Shown here: one piece after another, positions 49,201-58,664 of the stretch
How the letters are laid out: each line of letters opens with the position of its first letter
How positions within the stretch are numbered: position 1 is the first letter of the stretch
Source of the DNA: Janthinobacterium sp. UMAB-56
GTDB lineage: Bacteria; Pseudomonadota; Gammaproteobacteria; Burkholderiales; Burkholderiaceae_D
Length of the DNA stretch: 64,000 bases
Assembly (NCBI RefSeq): GCF_900095265.1
Contig: NZ_LT607653.1
Location: 124,001-188,000, forward strand
Direction of reading: 5' to 3'
Position numbers and translations under genes: made by a program
The notes under the pieces: generated by a model
Databases searched by the model: none
Seen by the model: only the letters and a program-made list of their open reading frames with translations
What the model was told of the DNA's origin: nothing

Positions 49201-50527
49201 TGCCGCAGTATCGCAGCAGCGGACGAAGAATTACCTGACGCAAATCAAGTGGGCAGTGGTCTGCAAGGGGGGGGCAATGCTCGCCTCGTTTCTGGCCATT
49301 CCCTTGATGATACGTTATCTCGGGCAGGAGCAATTTGGCGTGTGGTCGACATTGCTAACTGTGATGTCGTGGATCGTCTTTTTCGATCTTGGCTTAGGCA
49401 ACGGTTTACGCAATAAAGTCGCAGAGGCATTGTCAAAAAATCAGGCGGTGCTGGCAGCCGCCTATATTGGTTCTGGATACAGCCTGATTGCTGTGCTCGG
49501 GATATTGGTGTGGTCAATTGTGATTGGCATGTCCTTTTTCGTTTCTTGGCAAAGCATATTCAACACCACGGTGATTTCCGAGCCTACGTTGCGCATGACC
49601 GTGAATATCGCTGTAACATTCATCGTCTTGAACTTTTGGATGGGTCTGATTAACGCCTTGCTTGGTGCAGTCCAAAGGACCTCACTAATAGCGTTTGGAC
49701 AGCTAATTTCAAATGGACTGGCTTTGTTGCTAGTCTATTTAATCAGTATGTCTGCAAGAGCGACGATCGTCAATCTTGCACTAATATACGGAGGGACAGT
49801 AACAGTTTCCAATGTTCTTTTGAGTTTCTGGTTCTACCGAGCATTTCCTGCTTTACGTCCACGCCTAAAAATGGACCGGCAGCATGTCCAACCGCTACTA
49901 TCAGTGGGAATTCAGTTTTTTGTCATTCAACTCGCTGTTTTGTTAATTTTTACAACAGATAAAATCCTAATCACCCAATTGTTTGGTCCTGCTTATGTTG
50001 CACAGTACGAAGTGGTGTTCAAGCTGATGAGTATATTTACATTCGCTCATTCAATGGTCACTACACCGTTATGGTCGGCCTATACCGATGCCTATCATCG
50101 CGGTGATCTAGCATGGATCCGAAAAATATTGAACAAGCAACTCGTGATTTTTGGTGCAATGGTGGTTGGAGTGGTTATTCTCGCGATGCTGGCCAGGCCG
50201 CTGATTAGAATTTGGGTCGGGCCTGGGATCGCTATCGACCGAGGACTGGTACTATCGATGGCTATATTGGTACTGGTCACTATTTGGTCAAATATCTATG
50301 CCTATTTTTTAAATGGAGTTCAGAAAATTCAGTTGTCTTGGATTGTAGCAGTTGCTGCAATGTGCATTAATATTCCACTAAGTATTATACTTGCAAAATA
50401 TACCAATTTAGGCACCTCTTCAGTGGTCATCGGTACCAGTTGTGCGCTTTTGCTACCGTCTTTCTTTGGTTGTGTGCAGACATTTAAGATAGTTGGTGGC
50501 CAGGCTGATGGTATATGGGGGCGCTAG
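49193..50527 (+). CDS. wzx: Wzx O-unit flippase
   Basis: Polytopic inner-membrane protein of 444 residues, with about twelve hydrophobic helices of the MATE/polysaccharide-transporter kind. The N-terminal region [26 protein letters not shown] and [18 protein letters not shown] are typical of Wzx. It should turn the undecaprenyl-linked unit to the periplasmic face. The DNA here is AT-rich. The start overlaps the end of rfbE, indicating one transcript. Confidence 0.9.
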   Translation: MLDAAVSQQRTKNYLTQIKWAVVCKGGAMLASFLAIPLMIRYLGQEQFGVWSTLLTVMSWIVFFDLGLGNGLRNKVAEALSKNQAVLAAAYIGSGYSLIAVLGILVWSIVIGMSFFVSWQSIFNTTVISEPTLRMTVNIAVTFIVLNFWMGLINALLGAVQRTSLIAFGQLISNGLALLLVYLISMSARATIVNLALIYGGTVTVSNVLLSFWFYRAFPALRPRLKMDRQHVQPLLSVGIQFFVIQLAVLLIFTTDKILITQLFGPAYVAQYEVVFKLMSIFTFAHSMVTTPLWSAYTDAYHRGDLAWIRKILNKQLVIFGAMVVGVVILAMLARPLIRIWVGPGIAIDRGLVLSMAILVLVTIWSNIYAYFLNGVQKIQLSWIVAVAAMCINIPLSIILAKYTNLGTSSVVIGTSCALLLPSFFGCVQTFKIVGGQADGIWGR

Positions 50528-50620
50528 TATGAAATCCATCTGGTATTGTTGAAGGTCTCATTGCAATTTAGCCTAAAATCGCTACTTAATTAAAAAAACA
50601 AATAATTGATTTATAAAACT

Positions 50621-51595
50621 ATGACACTTCCTCTCGTCAGTATCTTGATCCCGGTTTTTAACCGGGAGCAGATCATAGCTCAAACGCTAGATTCTGCATT
50701 GTCGCAAACCTATATCGATTTTGAGATTGTCGTGGTGGATAACTTTAGTAACGATGGGACGTGGGGTATTCTTCAAGAATATGCTGAAAAACATGACCGC
50801 GTTCGGGTGTTTCGTAATGCAGAGAATATCGGGCCTGTTAGGAATTGGCTTGCTTGTGTATCAAAAGCACGTGGAATTTTCTCTAAAATATTATGGTCGG
50901 ACGACCTGATTCATGCGGATTTTTTATGGAAAGTGATGCCCTATATGGCGGATTCTGATGTGGGATTTGTATACTCAGCCACCAAAATTTTTACAGGCAA
51001 TAATAAAAATTCAGGAAATACTGTTTTTTCCTCATTGCGAAGTGGCTGTTATGCGAGCGCCCTGTTCCAAGAAGGCGCTTTGCTAAATGGAGATTTCCCT
51101 GTCTCCCCAGGCTGTGCGGTATTCAGAACTGCGGATTTGCAGAAAAACTTGTTATTGCATGTCCCCAATTCAGTTGATAGCGATTTTAGTATGCACGCAA
51201 TTGGTAACGATCTATTAATTTTCTTGCTTACTGCAAAAAACTATAAAAAATTCGCTGTCGTTGCCGAGCCTCTTTCATATTTTCGATCCCATACAGGATC
51301 TATCACTATCTCATCAGCATCTGGAAAAATACCGCTGCATTACGACTTGGCAAAAGGATTTTTCTTGGAGCAATCTGGAGCGGATGAAAAGCTTTTGATG
51401 AAAGTTTCTGCAATGTTTCGTTTTCATATGTTGCGATATGACGCAAGGAAATTCGGTATAGTAAAACTGGCTGATTTTTTTCCTAGCCAGCGAGAAGTAC
51501 ATGTATCACTGTCTTTAGTTATTAAAATTGCTTTCAGGATGTATATACAAAAATTACGTGGTTTATTTTTGAAAAAATTATCACGAGCAAGTTGA
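50621..51595 (+). CDS. Family 2 glycosyltransferase (first of three)
   Basis: GT-A type transferase of 324 residues. The start LVSILIPVFNREQIIAQTLDSAL, the metal/nucleotide region VVVDNFSNDGTW and LWSDDLIHADFL (DxD-like) define GT2. Donor and acceptor are unknown; candidates include tyvelose, fucose, rhamnose and mannose transfer. The ATG at 50621 is preferred over the upstream start at 50606. Very AT-rich DNA, rare for this chromosome, as are the two gaps beside it. Confidence 0.85.
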   Translation: MTLPLVSILIPVFNREQIIAQTLDSALSQTYIDFEIVVVDNFSNDGTWGILQEYAEKHDRVRVFRNAENIGPVRNWLACVSKARGIFSKILWSDDLIHADFLWKVMPYMADSDVGFVYSATKIFTGNNKNSGNTVFSSLRSGCYASALFQEGALLNGDFPVSPGCAVFRTADLQKNLLLHVPNSVDSDFSMHAIGNDLLIFLLTAKNYKKFAVVAEPLSYFRSHTGSITISSASGKIPLHYDLAKGFFLEQSGADEKLLMKVSAMFRFHMLRYDARKFGIVKLADFFPSQREVHVSLSLVIKIAFRMYIQKLRGLFLKKLSRAS

Positions 51596-51681
51596 TCTCT
51601 CCTAATCGCAATAATGTCGCAGCAGCAGCCCCCCCACGCGGTATCGTATATCTTAATTTCGTATAGAAAAGTGTCAAAATA

Positions 51682-52536
51682 ATGCATGTAGAGTTCGATT
51701 TACCCCATTCCCAGAATTCCATAAAACAACAGGCCAAGAAAGAAGGAGGTCGCCGTTTAAAAGAACAGAACGCGGATGATGCAGATCACCCTCTAATTAC
51801 AATCATTACGGCTGCTTTTAATGTTGAAGAGTTGATCTGGAAAACAGCTGAGTCAATCCGGAATCAATCCTGCAAGACCGCTGAATGGATCATCATCGAT
51901 GGCGGATCTCACGACGGAACTATCGACTTACTGCAGAAAAATACAGATGTCATCGACTATTGGATAAGTGAGCATGACGGTGGTATTTACGATGCGCTTA
52001 ACAAGGGAATTTTCTTGGCGCAGGGTAGATATTATCTTGTCTTGGGGGCTGGCGATACATTGGCGCCTGACGCTATCGAAAAATTTAGTCAAATAATTCG
52101 GGCAGATCAGCCGGACCTGATTACAGCATGGGTAAAGGATGGTGATCGTATTATTCCGCCAGCAAGACTACGAAATCGTCGGTACCTGTGGTTGGGTCAC
52201 AATTTTTTTTGTTCATCCCACAGTGTCGGGACTTGCATTAAATTGGATTTACATGCACGGTATGGCCTGTATTCACATTGGTATCCATTGTTGGCTGATG
52301 GAAAGTTCATTGGCGACGCCTTGCGTAGCAAAGATGTCAAATATTCGCATGCAGAGTTTCTTTCAGGTGAATTTTTGGGTGGAGGTGCAACCCATCAACG
52401 ACGTTACCGTTCTGCGTGTGAACATTTTATGATTCAAATGGAAAGTGGCGCCCATGTAGTACCACAGATGGCGTTGCTATTTTTACGGCTGATAAAAGCA
52501 TCCATTGACAGCACTCGTTCAAAATTTGTGGCTTAA
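51682..52536 (+). CDS. Family 2 glycosyltransferase (second)
   Basis: A 284-residue GT2 enzyme. Following a hydrophilic N-terminal extension of about 35 residues come LITIITAAFNVEELIWKTAE, IIIDGGSHDGTIDLLQ and SEHDGGIYDALNKGI with VLGAGDTL, a form common in surface-polysaccharide transferases. The catalytic Asp-containing motifs are intact. No good ribosome site precedes the ATG at 51682, and an internal start after the extension is possible. Donor sugar unknown. Confidence 0.84.
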   Translation: MHVEFDLPHSQNSIKQQAKKEGGRRLKEQNADDADHPLITIITAAFNVEELIWKTAESIRNQSCKTAEWIIIDGGSHDGTIDLLQKNTDVIDYWISEHDGGIYDALNKGIFLAQGRYYLVLGAGDTLAPDAIEKFSQIIRADQPDLITAWVKDGDRIIPPARLRNRRYLWLGHNFFCSSHSVGTCIKLDLHARYGLYSHWYPLLADGKFIGDALRSKDVKYSHAEFLSGEFLGGGATHQRRYRSACEHFMIQMESGAHVVPQMALLFLRLIKASIDSTRSKFVA

Positions 52537-52595
52537 TTTTTAGGTGTTGCCGCAAGGTTACTACAACTTTAGGCTGTCTATGAAAGGTAGATAAA

Positions 52596-53849
52596 TTGTT
52601 CGATCCGATATATGTCACGTTGTGTGTGTCATTGGTGATCTATTTTTTTTCCAGAAAATTAGTCTTCAATATTTTGGATCCGGTCATTGCTGGCTTGGCT
52701 ACCATTGCCATGAGTGCCTCTTTGGTTTATTCGTTGTATGGCCGCGAGACGCTCACAACTCCGGTTGTTCAGATTTTTGCAATAAGCGTTTTGGGTTATC
52801 TTGTTGGTATATACAGTATTGCTAGAAGCTTTTCTTTACAGCGCTTGCGGCACGCATTGTCCGAAACTGTAGATAGATTTGATGAGCGCGAAATTATTGG
52901 AGCCTGTATCGTTGCGCTCGTATTGACTTTGCTGCTAGCTGGTCTTGCTGTGATCATGGGCGGTGCCGGCGATGCGCGACAAGATTTTGCAAAGACTTTA
53001 CGCCCACTCGCAATATTGCAAGGTGGAGTAATTTTACCCGTCTATGTGCTTTTACTAAGCAAAAAAATCCGCTTTTTGCGTCGATTGTTGGTGGTATTTA
53101 TGTTGGTTTTGCTATCAATTCCATTCTCCGGGAAAAGTGTTTTCTTTCCCATGCTAGCATGGATCGGTATGGTCATGTATTTGGATAATAGGAAAGTCAG
53201 CGTCAAGCTCTTATTCTTGCTGGGACTAGCAACCATCTTGCCTATTTATCTTGTAGCAGTGATCGGCTATGGATCAAGCGGATTGTCGGACGTAGTTTCA
53301 TTGCTGATGATTCGCTTTTTGCTGTCGGGCGATGTTTACATTTTCGCTTATCAAAATGGTGGTTTGGATATTATTCGTAGTTACTATAAACCAGGATTTC
53401 TCTCATACATCCTTCACCCGATAACTGCTTTGATCGGTTTTCGCGCATATGACAAGCCGTTAGGCTCAATGATTGCATCGCAATTCACGGGGCGTGATTT
53501 GATAACCGGGCCAAATCCACAGCTTCCGGTTCTTTTTGATTTTTTCTTTCCTCATAGCCGAGTTATTAGTTTTTTTCTTTCTTTTTTTGTTGGCTTGGCA
53601 ACATATTCGACTCGATTGTGGCTAATTCGTTCTACGCATTTATCGCGCAGATATTTGCAATTGGGGATAGCTGCGATGGCGATATTTTTGCCCGGAATGG
53701 CTTTTGCTGACGTTTCCCTTTTTATAATGGGTTTGATTGGAATCACGGCCGGTGTATTTTTTCTTGCTGGTGCGAATGTCATATTCGGTACACTGCGCTA
53801 TATTATTTTTTTAGCCATAACTGAAATAGCTATAAAAAATAGAGGATAA
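52596..53849 (+). CDS. wzy: Wzy-type polysaccharide polymerase
   Basis: Very hydrophobic 417-residue protein with about ten to twelve membrane segments and a larger hydrophilic loop in the second half (about residues 265-315, with DKPLGSMIASQFTGRDLITGPNP). Sequence conservation in Wzy proteins is low, so the call rests on topology and on its place between glycosyltransferases and beside Wzx. The start is TTG at 52596 with AGGTAGA upstream. It would join O-units on the periplasmic side under Wzz control. Confidence 0.78.
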   Translation: MFDPIYVTLCVSLVIYFFSRKLVFNILDPVIAGLATIAMSASLVYSLYGRETLTTPVVQIFAISVLGYLVGIYSIARSFSLQRLRHALSETVDRFDEREIIGACIVALVLTLLLAGLAVIMGGAGDARQDFAKTLRPLAILQGGVILPVYVLLLSKKIRFLRRLLVVFMLVLLSIPFSGKSVFFPMLAWIGMVMYLDNRKVSVKLLFLLGLATILPIYLVAVIGYGSSGLSDVVSLLMIRFLLSGDVYIFAYQNGGLDIIRSYYKPGFLSYILHPITALIGFRAYDKPLGSMIASQFTGRDLITGPNPQLPVLFDFFFPHSRVISFFLSFFVGLATYSTRLWLIRSTHLSRRYLQLGIAAMAIFLPGMAFADVSLFIMGLIGITAGVFFLAGANVIFGTLRYIIFLAITEIAIKNRG

Positions 53850-53854
53850 TTGGT

Positions 53855-54805
53855 TTGAATTTTATAAATGAAATAAATTCCGGCTTTCGGCCACGAGTGT
53901 TAGTTTTAATGGCGACTTATAATGGCGCTGCTTGGCTGGTAGAGCAAATAAAATCAGTGCTGGCTCAGCAGGACGTTGATGTTCATATTCTTATCGGTGA
54001 TGATTGTTCGAAGGATAAGACACGTGATTTTGTCGAGATAAATTTTTCCGGTAACAGTGCAGTAAAGTTAATGGCTTGGGAAAGTTCCAGTGGGACTGCG
54101 GGAGCTAATTTTCGGCGTTTATATCTAGCCGCTGATGTGGGAAACTATGATTTTATAGCGCTTGCTGATCAAGATGATATATGGTTGCCTCTTAAATTGA
54201 TTACCGGCATTCGCTGTTTAAATGAGACAGGCTTCCATGGCTATTCGGGAGCTGTGGAGGCTTTTTGGCCGGATGGCCGCAAAAAAATATTGGCTCAAGT
54301 ACCTGTAATAAAACCTGCTGATTTCCTTTTCGAAGGTGCCGGGCAGGGATGCACTTTTGTTGTCCGCGCCGAACTTTTTCTACGTATTCAACAGTTTTGT
54401 CGTGCCCATCCCACTGCTGTTGATGCTCTACATTACCACGATTGGCTGATATATCTTTTGGCGAGGGCCTGGAACAAAGAGTGGTATTTTGATCCGTTGC
54501 CATTCATGCTTTACAGGCAACACGGTGGAAATGAAATCGGATCTCGGGATGGTATTGCCGCAGTCAAAAAACGCTTGAATTTGATCCGAAGCGGCTGGTA
54601 TCGCGGGCAAGTACGGGCAGCATTTGCAATTTATCAACAAGCTAATGGTAACGATAGTATCGCACTAAATATTGGGCAATTAGTTATCCAACGTCCCGTG
54701 TTGATGAGGGGTGGCCGTCTATTCTTCATACTGCTTCGGCACGGGCGGCGGCGCTTCGTCGACCGGCTGGTGCTAGCGTTGGCTGCGGTAATCGCTTGGT
54801 TGTGA
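53855..54805 (+). CDS. Family 2 glycosyltransferase (third, rhamnosyltransferase-like)
   Basis: A 316-residue GT2 protein with VLVLMATYNGAAWLVEQIKSVL, IGDDCSKDKTRD and the motif IALADQDDIWLP, a pattern common in rhamnosyltransferases. The later part has GAGQGCTFVVRAEL and YHDWLIYLLA. The start is TTG at 53855 with GAGGATAA before it. It is the last gene of the plus-strand arm; mobile-element remnants follow. The rhamnose assignment is a hint only. Confidence 0.83.
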   Translation: MNFINEINSGFRPRVLVLMATYNGAAWLVEQIKSVLAQQDVDVHILIGDDCSKDKTRDFVEINFSGNSAVKLMAWESSSGTAGANFRRLYLAADVGNYDFIALADQDDIWLPLKLITGIRCLNETGFHGYSGAVEAFWPDGRKKILAQVPVIKPADFLFEGAGQGCTFVVRAELFLRIQQFCRAHPTAVDALHYHDWLIYLLARAWNKEWYFDPLPFMLYRQHGGNEIGSRDGIAAVKKRLNLIRSGWYRGQVRAAFAIYQQANGNDSIALNIGQLVIQRPVLMRGGRLFFILLRHGRRRFVDRLVLALAAVIAWL

Positions 54806-55202
54806 CGGAAGCGTCCCCTAACGGTAGTTTATCGAATTTGGATGCTTGTTGAAATAGGATTGCACTAGAAAAACTGGGGCGCGATGTCCACTGGGAAGGC
54901 AAGTGCCGATTTCTGAAGCTTTTTTACGATTTTCTGTCCGTCGTGCAGAATTATTCCACGTCCGACAAACTACCGTTAGTGCGTTGGAGCTCACGACAAA
55001 TTGTGCTGGCGGAACGGCAAAGGCGTTTAGCAATGGACCGGATAGAGCACAGGTCATCTCGCAGGATCATGACGACGGCACGCTCCTGCCTGGTTAAGTA
55101 GTTAGATATGGGTGATCATATTCCAATTCGTAGCCTGCCATTTTTCAGGGCCAGGTTGCTTTTGAGTACACTGTTGAATCCTGTCACCCAACTACCAGCG
55201 CC
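54806..55202. other. 397-base mobile-DNA junction between the two polysaccharide arms
   Basis: No convincing gene. It holds the 162-bp inverted-repeat element (54818-54979) and then about 220 bases without clear coding signal; short open frames there lack start signals and family resemblance. The IS481-family transposase begins at 55203. Confidence 0.6.
54818..54979. mobile_element. 162-bp MITE-like element, possibly IS630-derived
   Basis: CTAACGGTAGTTT (54818-54830) is inverted exactly at 54967-54979, and similarity continues inwards (TCGA against TCGG). If the outer TA is taken as the target duplication, the ends fit IS630/Tc1-mariner type insertion. The 160-base interior does not encode a transposase, so it is a non-autonomous copy or a deletion remnant. 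Confidence 0.6.
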
Positions 55203-56193
55203 ATGAGCCAAGCCCTTCACAGCCAAGCCCGCACCACTCATCTGATCCGGGACGAAATCCGCAACTCGACGCTCTCTCAACGGGAACTGGCTGAGCGCTA
55301 CAATGTCAGTCGTCTGACGATCCGCAAGTGGCAGAACCGCGACAGCGCCGAGGATCTTTCGCACCGGCCAGGTATCATGCACACCACGCTCACGCCGGCG
55401 CAGGAATTGATCGTCGTGGAGCTGCGCACCACGCTGCTGCTGCCCACCGACGACCTGCTGGCGGTGGCCCGCGAGTTCGTCAATCCAGCGCTTTCGCGCG
55501 CCGCCCTGGGTCGCTGCCTGCGCCGTCATGGTGTCTCCAGCCTGCTTGAACTGGCCGCCCGGGAAACCGATAAGCCCGTCACCAAAAAGTCGTTCAAGGA
55601 CTACGAGCCCGGCTTTTTATATATGGATATCAAGTACTTGCCGCAGATGCCTGACGAAACCGAACGTCGTTACCTGTTCGTCGCCATCGACCGCGCCACG
55701 CGCTGGGTTTTCATGGAGATCTATGCCGACCAGTCCGACATTAGTAGCACCGACTTCCTGATCAAGCTCAACAATGCCTGTCCGATCGCCATCGTCAAGC
55801 TCCTCACTGACAATGGCAGTCAGTTCACCGACCGCTTTAGCAGCAAGAAAAAAGACCCGGAAACGGGCGACCGGATTCCCAGCGGCAAGCACGCGTTTGA
55901 CGTGCTATGCAAGCAACTGGCGATCGAACATCGCCTGATCCCGCCACGTCATCCTCAGACCAACGGCATGGTGGAACGCTTCAACGACCGCATCAGCGAG
56001 GTCGTCAATCAGACCCGTTTCGCGTCCAGGGCCGAGCTCGAATCAACACTGCGCAATTATCTGAAAATCTATAACCACAACATCCCACAGCGTGCCCTCA
56101 ACAACGAAACACCGATTCAGGCAATGAAGAAATGGCAGGCGAAAAAGCCGGAATTATTCGTTAAACGTGTCTATAACCAGGTGGGTCTTGACA
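55182..56193 (+). mobile_element. IS481-family insertion sequence (boundaries approximate)
   Basis: About 1.0 kb, containing one complete transposase. The right end shows TGTCAAGACCCACCTGG inverted (outer base 56193). The left end TGTCACCCA (from 55182) agrees only in part, so the left boundary is uncertain. No clear target duplication was seen. The GC content resembles the chromosome rather than the AT-rich cassette it interrupts. Confidence 0.65.
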
Positions 56194-56198
56194 GTTAA
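55203..56198 (+). CDS. IS481-family transposase
   Basis: DDE transposase of 331 residues, apparently intact. N-terminal helix-turn-helix (LSQRELAERYNVSRLTIRKWQNR) is followed by the rve core: first Asp in FLYMDIKYLPQM, second in LLTDNGSQFTDR, and Glu in TNGMVERFNDRI. The C-terminus YNQVGLDS is encoded across the right inverted repeat, so the stop codon lies at or just beyond the element end. It could still be active. Confidence 0.92.
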   Translation: MSQALHSQARTTHLIRDEIRNSTLSQRELAERYNVSRLTIRKWQNRDSAEDLSHRPGIMHTTLTPAQELIVVELRTTLLLPTDDLLAVAREFVNPALSRAALGRCLRRHGVSSLLELAARETDKPVTKKSFKDYEPGFLYMDIKYLPQMPDETERRYLFVAIDRATRWVFMEIYADQSDISSTDFLIKLNNACPIAIVKLLTDNGSQFTDRFSSKKKDPETGDRIPSGKHAFDVLCKQLAIEHRLIPPRHPQTNGMVERFNDRISEVVNQTRFASRAELESTLRNYLKIYNHNIPQRALNNETPIQAMKKWQAKKPELFVKRVYNQVGLDS

Positions 56199-56220
56199 GT
56201 CCGTGTAGGTTTCTGACATG

Positions 56221-56248
56221 GCAACACCTTACAGGATGATGGTGTTGC
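56221..56248. repeat. 8-bp hairpin between IS element and rfbD
   Basis: GCAACACC and GGTGTTGC pair perfectly around 12 bases. It lies past the 3' end of the rfbD transcript with no T-run on the minus strand. A weak terminator is possible. Confidence 0.4.
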
Positions 56249-56277
56249 ACTTGGTTCTGGAGAACGCCGGGTCATAT

Positions 56278-57158
56278 TTAACTTTGACACAACCTTAATG
56301 CGTCATGCCAATTCGGAATGCGACAAAAAGTATCCATCAAGCGTTGTGACGTTGTGATGATAGTAATGAATTGATCGGACGCTTCGCCGGTACAGGATAG
56401 TCTTGGGCTAATATCGGTTTTAATCTTGGCTTTTTCGTCATTGAAGGATGGGCCATGATCGCTTCGGTAAAGCCGAACCAGCTGGTCCTTCCTTGCGCCG
56501 TCAAATGATATAAGCCGGCGCGTGCCTGCCACCATGTTTGCTGGTCGCTTGTCGCCAGGCTTTGTGCCACGATATGCGCCGTGGTATCGGCGATGGTACG
56601 GCTCCATGTCGGTGCGCCGAACTGATCGGATACGATATTTAGTTCTTCGCGCTCCTTTGCCAGGCGCAGCATGGTCAACAGAAAATTCTTGCCATGCGTG
56701 CTATAGACCCAACTGGTGCGCAAGATCAGGTGTGGGATGCCGGTGGCCTGGATCGCCTGTTCGCCGGCCAGCTTGCTGCTACCGTACACATTGATCGGGC
56801 TGGTTGGATCGGTTTCGACGTAGGGGCCATCTTTCGAGCCATCAAATACGTAGTCGGTGCTGTAATGGATCATCGCGGCGCCCAGTTTTTTGGCTTCTTC
56901 CGCCATCAAGCCCGGTGCTTCGCCGTTGATGCGCAGTGCCAGTTCAGGCTCGCTCTCGGCCTTGTCAACAGCGGTGTAGGCCGCCGGATTAACGATCAGC
57001 GTCGGCTTGATGCGGCGAATTACATCGCGTACCTGGTCCAGGTCGGCCAGGTCCATCTGGCTGCGGTCTAGCGCGATGATCTCTCCCAGACCTTGCAGGC
57101 TACGTTCCAGTTCGTAACCGACCTGGCCGTTTTTTCCTGTAATTAAGATACGGCTCAT
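56278..57158 (-). pseudogene. rfbD: dTDP-4-dehydrorhamnose reductase with C-terminal frameshift
   Basis: Reductase for the last step of dTDP-L-rhamnose synthesis. The Rossmann start ILITGKNGQVGYELERSL, catalytic STDYVFDGSKDGPY, YGSSKLAGEQ and RTSWVYSTHGKNF are intact from the ATG at 57158. Near the end, CGTTGTGA occurs twice in tandem (56342-56357 on the plus strand). This 8-bp duplication shifts the frame, so translation stops at 56337 after 273 residues (ending SSQRHNA). Removing one copy restores ...SSQRLMDTFCRIPNW and DALRLCQS to a stop at 56278, a normal 290 residues. The enzyme may be damaged, phase-variable or still partly active. Confidence 0.85.
56342..56357. repeat. Perfect 8-bp tandem duplication inside rfbD
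   Basis: CGTTGTGA CGTTGTGA. The unit is not a multiple of three, so one copy keeps and two copies break the rfbD frame. Confidence 0.95.
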
Positions 57159-57198
57159 AATTGTTTCCATGAAGGGTGGAGCGGTAGTGTTGCAGTGC

Positions 57199-57744
57199 TC
57201 AGGCGAAGACGTCGGCATTGGCCAGCAATGTGCCGACTTTGTCCTTGCCAGACAGTAACGGTTCGCCGTCCAGCGGCCAGTCGATGCCGATCGCCGGGTC
57301 ATTCCACAGGATGCTGCGTTCGAATTCCGGCGCCCAATAGTCGGTGGTCTTGTACAGGAACTCTGCGCTCTCGCTGGTCACCACGAAGCCGTGGGCGAAA
57401 CCTTCAGGTATCCACAACTGGCATTTGTTGGCGGCCGACAGGACTACGCCAACCCAGTGGCCGAAGGTTGGCGAGCTTTTGCGCAGGTCGACGGCAACGT
57501 CGAAGACTTCGCCGGCCGTCACACGCACCAGCTTGCCTTGCGGCTGCTGGATCTGATAATGCAGGCCGCGCAACACGCCCTTGGCGGACTTGGAGTGGTT
57601 GTCCTGCACGAAGTCGCGCGTAATTCCAGTCAGTTCGGTAAAGCGTTTCTGGTTAAAACTCTCATAGAAAAAGCCGCGATCATCGCCAAAGACAGTAGGC
57701 TCGATGATCAGCACGTCCGGAATTGCTGTGGTTTGAATTTGCAT
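57199..57744 (-). CDS. rfbC: dTDP-4-dehydrorhamnose 3,5-epimerase
   Basis: Cupin-fold epimerase of 181 residues, third enzyme of dTDP-L-rhamnose synthesis. Motifs: EPTVFGDDRGFFYESFNQKRF at the start, FVQDNHSKSAKGVLRGLHYQ with the catalytic His, VRVTAGEVFDVAVDLRKSSPTFG and WIPEGFAHGFVV, then the family Tyr region LYKTTDYW. Normal length. It lies 23 bases after rfbA and 40 bases before rfbD. Confidence 0.96.
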   Translation of the reverse strand: MQIQTTAIPDVLIIEPTVFGDDRGFFYESFNQKRFTELTGITRDFVQDNHSKSAKGVLRGLHYQIQQPQGKLVRVTAGEVFDVAVDLRKSSPTFGHWVGVVLSAANKCQLWIPEGFAHGFVVTSESAEFLYKTTDYWAPEFERSILWNDPAIGIDWPLDGEPLLSGKDKVGTLLANADVFA

Positions 57745-57767
57745 GGTATGGATGAGCCGTTCAGGTC

Positions 57768-58664
57768 TTAATATATTTTTTCTTCGAGCAGGCGCAGCAG
57801 GTATTGGCCATACGCGTTTTTCTTCAATGGCTGGGCTAGTTGTTCCAGTTTGGCGGCATCGATATACCCTTTACGGTAGGCGATTTCTTCCGGGCAGGCG
57901 ACTTTCAATCCCTGGCGATTTTCGATGGTGGCGATGAATTGGCCTGCTTCAAGCAAGGATTCATGTGTGCCGGTATCGAGCCAGGCCATGCCGCGCCCCA
58001 TCAGCTCAACGTTCAACTGACCGCGTTCCAGATAAACCCGATTGACGTCGGTGATTTCCAGTTCGCCGCGAGGTGATGGTGCGATGCCGGCGGCGATGTC
58101 GCATACCTGGCGATCGTAGAAATACAGGCCGGTGACGGCGTAGTTCGATTTTGGTTTGAGCGGTTTTTCTTCGATGCTGACGGCGCGCCGCTGTGCGTCG
58201 AAGTCGACCACGCCATAACGTTCCGGATCGGTCACATGGTAAGCGAACACGGTCGAGCCGCTGGTGCGTGCCGAGGCTTCGCGTAACTGCGATTCAAAGT
58301 CGTGCCCATAATAGATGTTGTCACCCAAAATCAGCGCCGATGGCGCATCGCCGACAAACTCTTTGCCAATGATGAAGGCCTGTGCCAGGCCATCCGGGCT
58401 CGGCTGCACTGCATAGGTCAGGCTGATACCCCACTGGCTGCCGTCACCCAGCAACTCCTGGAAGCGAGGCGTATCTTGTGGCGTGGAAATGATCAGGATA
58501 TCGCGTATGCCGGCCAGCATCAGGGTGGTCAGCGGATAGTAAATCATCGGCTTGTCATACACGGGCAGCAATTGCTTCGATACTGCCATGGTGACCGGGT
58601 ACAGCCGCGTGCCTGAACCACCGGCCAGGATGATGCCTTTGCGTTCGATCGGTGCGCTCATCAT
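57768..58664 (-). CDS. rfbA: Glucose-1-phosphate thymidylyltransferase
   Basis: Makes dTDP-glucose from dTTP and glucose-1-phosphate, first step of the rhamnose pathway. 298 residues, normal. [36 protein letters not shown] is the classic start, followed by [21 protein letters not shown] and the [19 protein letters not shown] region. The ATG at 58664 overlaps the rfbB stop (ATGA); an adjoining ATG at 58661 is equally possible. A long upstream frame inside rfbB is spurious. Confidence 0.96.
   Translation of the reverse strand: MMSAPIERKGIILAGGSGTRLYPVTMAVSKQLLPVYDKPMIYYPLTTLMLAGIRDILIISTPQDTPRFQELLGDGSQWGISLTYAVQPSPDGLAQAFIIGKEFVGDAPSALILGDNIYYGHDFESQLREASARTSGSTVFAYHVTDPERYGVVDFDAQRRAVSIEEKPLKPKSNYAVTGLYFYDRQVCDIAAGIAPSPRGELEITDVNRVYLERGQLNVELMGRGMAWLDTGTHESLLEAGQFIATIENRQGLKVACPEEIAYRKGYIDAAKLEQLAQPLKKNAYGQYLLRLLEEKIY

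Noticed and set aside
54903-55097. Small plus-strand open frame in the mobile junction
   Set aside because: It starts inside the MITE-like element, has no ribosome site and matches no family I know.
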